DNA of 64,000 nucleotides from Actinacidiphila glaucinigra (GTDB lineage: Bacteria; Actinomycetota; Actinomycetes; Streptomycetales; Streptomycetaceae). Of the stretch, positions 60,937-64,000 are shown one piece after another. The stretch is from assembly GCF_900188405.1 (NCBI RefSeq), contig NZ_FZOF01000004.1, positions 186,001-250,000 of the forward strand, given 5' to 3'. Both the position numbers and the translations under genes were made by a program. Under the pieces are notes generated by a model. The model was not told the origin of the DNA. It saw nothing but the letters and a program-made list of their open reading frames with translations, and made no database searches. Position 1 is the stretch's first letter. Each line of letters opens with the position of its first letter.

Positions 60937-62115
60937 TCAGCGCTCCTTGCTCTCCGGGCCGGCGAGGCTGCGGGCGATCACCATGCGCTGGATCTGGTTG
61001 GTGCCCTCGACGATCTGCAGCACCTTGGCCTCCCGCATGTACCGCTCGACGGGGAAGTCGGCGGTGTAGCCGTATCCCCCGAGCAGCTGGACCGCGTCCG
61101 TGGTGACCTGCATCGCGGCGTCCGTGCAGAACAGCTTGGCCATGGCCGCCTGCCGGGAGAACGGGCGGCCCGCGTCCCGCAGCCGGGCCGCGGCGAGATA
61201 CAGCGCCCGGCCGGCCTCGATCTTGGTGGCCATGTCGGCGATCATGAAGCGCAGCCCCTGGAAGTCCACGACGGGACGGCCGAACTGCTGCCGGGTCATC
61301 CCGTACGCGAGCGCCTCGTCGAGGGCGGCCTGGGCGATGCCGATGGCGCAGGCGGCGATGCCGAGGCGGCCGGAGTCGAGGGCGGACAGGGCGATGGTGA
61401 AGCCCTGGCCCTCGTCGCCGACGCGGCGGCTGTCGGGGACGGTCACGCCGTCGAAGTGCACCTGGGCCGTGGGCGACCCCTTCATGCCCATCTTCTTCTC
61501 CGGGACCGCCGCGGTCAGGCCCTGCGCGTCGCCGGGCACCAGGTACGCGGTGATGCCGCGCGCGCCCTCGGCACCGCTGCGGGCCAGCACCGTGTAGAAG
61601 TCCGCGACACCGCCGTGGGTGATCCACGCCTTGGTGCCGTCGATCCGCCACGCCTCCCCCTCGCGGGTGGCCCGGGTGCGCAGGGAGGCGGCGTCGGAGC
61701 CGGCGGCGGGCTCGGAGAGGCAGTAGGCGCCGAGCAGGGAGCCGCCGAGCATGGCGGGCAGGTGCTCGGTGCGCTGCTCCTTGCTGCCGTAGTGGGCGAC
61801 CGCGTGGCAGGCCAGGGTGTGCACGCTGACGCCGAGGCCAACCGTGAGCCGGGCCGCGGCCAGTTCCTCGAGCACCTGCAGGTACACCTCGTACGGCTGG
61901 CCACCGCCGCCGTACTCCTCCGGGTAGGGCAGTCCGAGCAGCCCCGCCTCGCCGATGAGGCGGAAGACCTCGCGCGGGAAGACGCCGGCGTCCTCCTCCT
62001 CGGCCGCCCTGGGCTTGATCTCCCGCTGGGCCAGCTCGCGTACGAGCGCGAGCAGGTCGCGGGCCTCCTCGGTGGGAAGCTGTCGGTCCACCGGCTGAAG
62101 GCCGTCGTGGGACAT
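60937..62115 (-). CDS. Acyl-CoA dehydrogenase
   Basis: 392 residues, standard length. FAD/substrate blocks YCLSEPAAGSDAASLRTRA and WITHGGVADFYTVLARSG are present. The C-terminal QIVEGTNQIQRMVIARSL contains the catalytic glutamate at the short/branched-chain position. It oxidises an acyl-CoA to the 2-enoyl form; chain specificity is unknown. Single gene, ATG 62115. No electron-transfer flavoprotein genes are nearby. Confidence 0.92.
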   Translation of the reverse strand: MSHDGLQPVDRQLPTEEARDLLALVRELAQREIKPRAAEEEDAGVFPREVFRLIGEAGLLGLPYPEEYGGGGQPYEVYLQVLEELAAARLTVGLGVSVHTLACHAVAHYGSKEQRTEHLPAMLGGSLLGAYCLSEPAAGSDAASLRTRATREGEAWRIDGTKAWITHGGVADFYTVLARSGAEGARGITAYLVPGDAQGLTAAVPEKKMGMKGSPTAQVHFDGVTVPDSRRVGDEGQGFTIALSALDSGRLGIAACAIGIAQAALDEALAYGMTRQQFGRPVVDFQGLRFMIADMATKIEAGRALYLAAARLRDAGRPFSRQAAMAKLFCTDAAMQVTTDAVQLLGGYGYTADFPVERYMREAKVLQIVEGTNQIQRMVIARSLAGPESKER

Positions 62116-62452
62116 GGCGGCACTCTCCTCCCTGTCGGGCGCTGCGGCGGCGTCCGCTCAGGGTGTGGCGGCGCTACCGGGTTGTCGACCGTCGACCGAT
62201 GGTCTCCCGCCGGGTCACGGCATGGTCCGACCTGCGGCTTCGGCGCGTTGGAGTATGCCCGATCGGAGGCGTCGGAGTCACGGGGTGCCAGGCCCTCCGA
62301 GGCGTGCGTCGGCGGATTTTTCCATACCGCACACCCGGTGGCCGGCTTTTCGCAAGGCTGTACGGGTGGATGGGCCATTCGGGTTAACGTCGTCGCGCGC
62401 GTGGTGCGCGTGCGGGACGTGAGCAACCCGCGTCGGAAGTCGAGGAAAGGTG
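62116..62452. other. 337-base divergent intergenic region
   Basis: It separates the acyl-CoA dehydrogenase (minus) from a lipoprotein gene (plus) and must hold both promoters. It contains short T-runs (GGATTTTTCC near 62312-62321, CTTTTCG near 62346) and a GGGTTAACG close to the lipoprotein side, but I see no clear palindrome or consensus promoter. Confidence 0.45.
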
Positions 62453-62899
62453 ATGCCGGTGTCCGTGTTCCGTACGTGGGTCCCGAGGGTGGCCGCGGTG
62501 GCGGTCGTCGCGCTGGCGGTGACGGGCTGCGGCGGCCAGGACACGGATGCGGCGGGCGGGCCGGTCGCCCTGGAGCGGATCGGCGAGGCCGTCGGCTGCA
62601 CCCCGCAGTTGCAGACCGACGTGGAGGACCTGCGCCAGGGGGCGTGCACGACGGCACGCGGTGCCTACGTGATGCTCACCTTCACCAGCTCCGCCGGCCA
62701 GAAGTCGTGGCTGGAGGAGGCGGAGCCGTACGGCGGCTCCTACCTGATCGGCGAGCGCTGGGTGGTGGAGGCCGACCCCGAGGCGCTGGAGCCGGTGCGG
62801 GAGAAGCTGGGCGGCAGGGTCGAGGAGGGGGCGCACCACGGCCACTCCGCCGGCTCGTCCGCGGCCCCCTCGGCCCCTTCGTCCTCCGCGAGCCGCTAG
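62453..62899 (+). CDS. Putative lipoprotein (148 aa)
   Basis: 148 residues. Signal peptide with lipobox AVTGCGG near residue 25. The mature part of about 95 residues has two further cysteines (AVGCTPQLQ, RQGACTTARG). It then has WLEEAEPYGGSYLIGERWVV and ends in a His/Ser/Ala-rich tail. Function unknown; such small lipoproteins are common in streptomycete envelopes. ATG 62453 follows GAGGAAAGG; a GTG three bases upstream is the alternative. Confidence 0.8.
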   Translation: MPVSVFRTWVPRVAAVAVVALAVTGCGGQDTDAAGGPVALERIGEAVGCTPQLQTDVEDLRQGACTTARGAYVMLTFTSSAGQKSWLEEAEPYGGSYLIGERWVVEADPEALEPVREKLGGRVEEGAHHGHSAGSSAAPSAPSSSASR

Positions 62900-62992
62900 C
62901 GGACCTCGGCCCGGCAGGGCGAGGCCCGGCACACGTCGGCCTGCGCGTGGTGTGCCGGGCCGCCGTCGGCCGCGGGCTCCGGGGGGGGTGGG

Positions 62993-63367
62993 TCAGACCT
63001 CCAGGTCCGCTTCGATCCGCCTGAGCTGGTGGCGGGCCATCGCCAGGTTCGCGCGGTCCTTGTCCAGCGCGACGTAGAGGAACAGGCCCTTGCCCGAACG
63101 CCCGGTCAACAGCCGGATCATGTGGATCTGGGTGTTGAGCGTGATCAGGATGTCCTCGATGTGCTCCTTGAGGTTGAGCATCTCCATCGTGCGCATCTTG
63201 GCGCGGACGACGTCGGTGTTGCCCGCGGCCGCGACGGTCAGGTCGAGGTCCTTGGAGCCCCCGAGGGTGCCCAGGGCCATGCCGCTGCCGTAGTCCACGA
63301 GAGCGACGCCCAGGACGCCCTCGATCGACGTCATTACATCCTTCAGCGCGGTCTCGGTGTTGGCCAT
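62993..63367 (-). CDS. Roadblock/LC7-domain protein
   Basis: 124 residues, a single Roadblock/LC7 fold: IEGVLGVALVDYGSGMALGT, AAAGNTDVVRAKMRTMEMLN, LNTQIHMIRLLTGRSGKGLF and LDKDRANLAMARHQLRRIEA. Bacterial members partner small MglA-like GTPases, as in streptomycete conservons. No GTPase or DUF742 gene is visible here, only a second Roadblock-like gene upstream. Confidence 0.9.
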   Translation of the reverse strand: MANTETALKDVMTSIEGVLGVALVDYGSGMALGTLGGSKDLDLTVAAAGNTDVVRAKMRTMEMLNLKEHIEDILITLNTQIHMIRLLTGRSGKGLFLYVALDKDRANLAMARHQLRRIEADLEV

Positions 63368-63486
63368 TGCGGTCTCGCTTCCTTGGGGTTGAGTTCTCTG
63401 ACGTGACGAATGCCTGGGTCCGGTGGCGACGGCGCGGCCGCGTCCCGTGCCCGGCGGCTTGTCGGCTGATGAGCCGGGTCGTACGG

Positions 63487-63963
63487 TCATTTCCGCTCCT
63501 GACGTTGGAGCGCGAGGTCGACGAGATCCTCGATCCGTCGACTGGATCGACGGGCCTCCAGATGCAGGCGGCCCACGTTGGAGCCGGGTCCCGCCACCAG
63601 GGCGAGGGCCATGGCGCCGCCGGCCGCGTACGCGGCGATGTAGCCGCGGTCCCCCCTGACGAGCAGTTCCCGGAAGCCGCCGCATTCGGTGGCCTCGGTG
63701 ATGCGGGCGGCCACGCCCAGCGCCGCGGCGGTCAGCGCGGCGACCCCCTCCGGCTCCGGACCGCTCAGGTCGTGTGCGACGACCAGGCCGTCGACGCTGG
63801 CGACGAGCCCGCCCGTCAGGTGCGGCACCCTCGCCCGCAGGCTCCGGAGTTCGGCCAGTACGTCGGCTTCGAGTGCCACCAGCTGTCTCCTTCCGGCGAG
63901 CTGCCGCAGAGCCTTCCTCCACGGTCGTTCGGCGGGCGCCGGGCGGGTCGGCAGGGCGCTCAC
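63487..63963 (-). CDS. Roadblock/LC7-like protein
   Basis: 158 residues. A basic N-terminus precedes a Roadblock-like domain (VPHLTGGLVASVDGLVVAHD, AALTAAALGVAARITEATEC, LLVRGDRGYIAAYAAGGAMA). A Glu/Arg-rich C-terminal helix follows. GTG 63963 overlaps the stop of the gene entering from the right edge. 119 bases separate it from the downstream Roadblock gene, so all three may form one unit. Confidence 0.82.
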   Translation of the reverse strand: MSALPTRPAPAERPWRKALRQLAGRRQLVALEADVLAELRSLRARVPHLTGGLVASVDGLVVAHDLSGPEPEGVAALTAAALGVAARITEATECGGFRELLVRGDRGYIAAYAAGGAMALALVAGPGSNVGRLHLEARRSSRRIEDLVDLALQRQERK

Positions 63964-64000
63964 AGGTGGGCCTCCAGGGCGGCACGAAGTCGCAGCAACA
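63960..64000 (-). CDS. C-terminal end of an unidentified gene (enters from the right edge)
   Basis: Twelve codons, LLRLRAALEAHL, then TGA. The stop overlaps the GTG start of the Roadblock-like gene (GTGA), which implies translational coupling and so a real upstream gene. Too short to identify. Confidence 0.5.
   Translation of the reverse strand, partial: LLRLRAALEAHL

Overview
The window is high-GC DNA (very G/C-rich third codon positions, many GTG starts, some apparently leaderless genes) and looks like part of a Streptomyces chromosome. Supporting markers are RbpA behind a sigma-R-type promoter, separate lnt and ppm genes, a class F sortase, a YczR/YczE-type divergent pair, an AfsR-like NB-ARC/TPR protein, a SpoIIE-type phosphatase and a bxl-type xylooligosaccharide operon. 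I saw no tRNA, rRNA or CRISPR array.

Region by region. 1-5.3 kb: the end of a cytochrome P450, a spore-photoproduct-lyase-like radical SAM protein, a TetR regulator with twin operators ahead of an MMPL exporter, and a type 5 uracil-DNA glycosylase. 5.3-13 kb: an ATP-grasp protein, a YchJ/SEC-C protein, an MFS transporter, and a two-component system divergent from an ABC/FtsX efflux operon. 13.5-18.8 kb: a frameshifted membrane-anchored NB-ARC/TPR gene with degenerate echoes of its own 3' end, an S4 RNA-binding protein, and a secreted M28 aminopeptidase. 18.9-25.2 kb: MocR regulator with YczE-like membrane protein and GDPD, then a class F sortase divergent from a glycine-rich surface protein that is its likely substrate. 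25.3-30.6 kb: UMF1-type transporter, rbpA, fxsA, ppm, lnt. 31-40 kb: amidohydrolase plus Lrp regulator, then a stress-flavoured group (SpoIIE phosphatase, SRPBCC protein, haem-oxygenase-like diiron protein, YihY, CsbD, MEDS/HATPase regulator). 40-47 kb: phenylacetate catabolism (paaABCDE, a thiolase, paaI, paaK) with two copies of one operator. 47-49.7 kb: an ArsR-SRPBCC fusion gene cut in two by an IS200/IS605 element carrying tnpA and tnpB. 49.7-60.2 kb: an MFS transporter and a xylooligosaccharide operon (bxlEFGA, GH43, acetylxylan esterase) divergent from its LacI regulator. 60.4-64 kb: a Cys-containing hypothetical protein, an acyl-CoA dehydrogenase, a lipoprotein and two Roadblock/LC7 proteins.

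The most notable observation is the IS200/IS605 insertion. Removing 47402-49201 (exactly 1800 bases, right end TCAA) rejoins the two halves of the ArsR-SRPBCC gene in frame, across ...VVY|TTYIRTTPERLW.... This fixes the element's ends to the base. It also predicts that the TnpB guide RNA reads the SRPBCC flank and would therefore recognise the empty site. Other points of interest are the shared paa operator, the sigma-R promoter of rbpA, the sortase/glycine-rich pair, the CGAA-type operators of the bxl cluster, and the decayed tandem copies after the NB-ARC gene.

Starts were chosen from ribosome-binding sites, overlaps and family lengths by reading only. No database search was possible, so names rest on recognised motifs and gene order.
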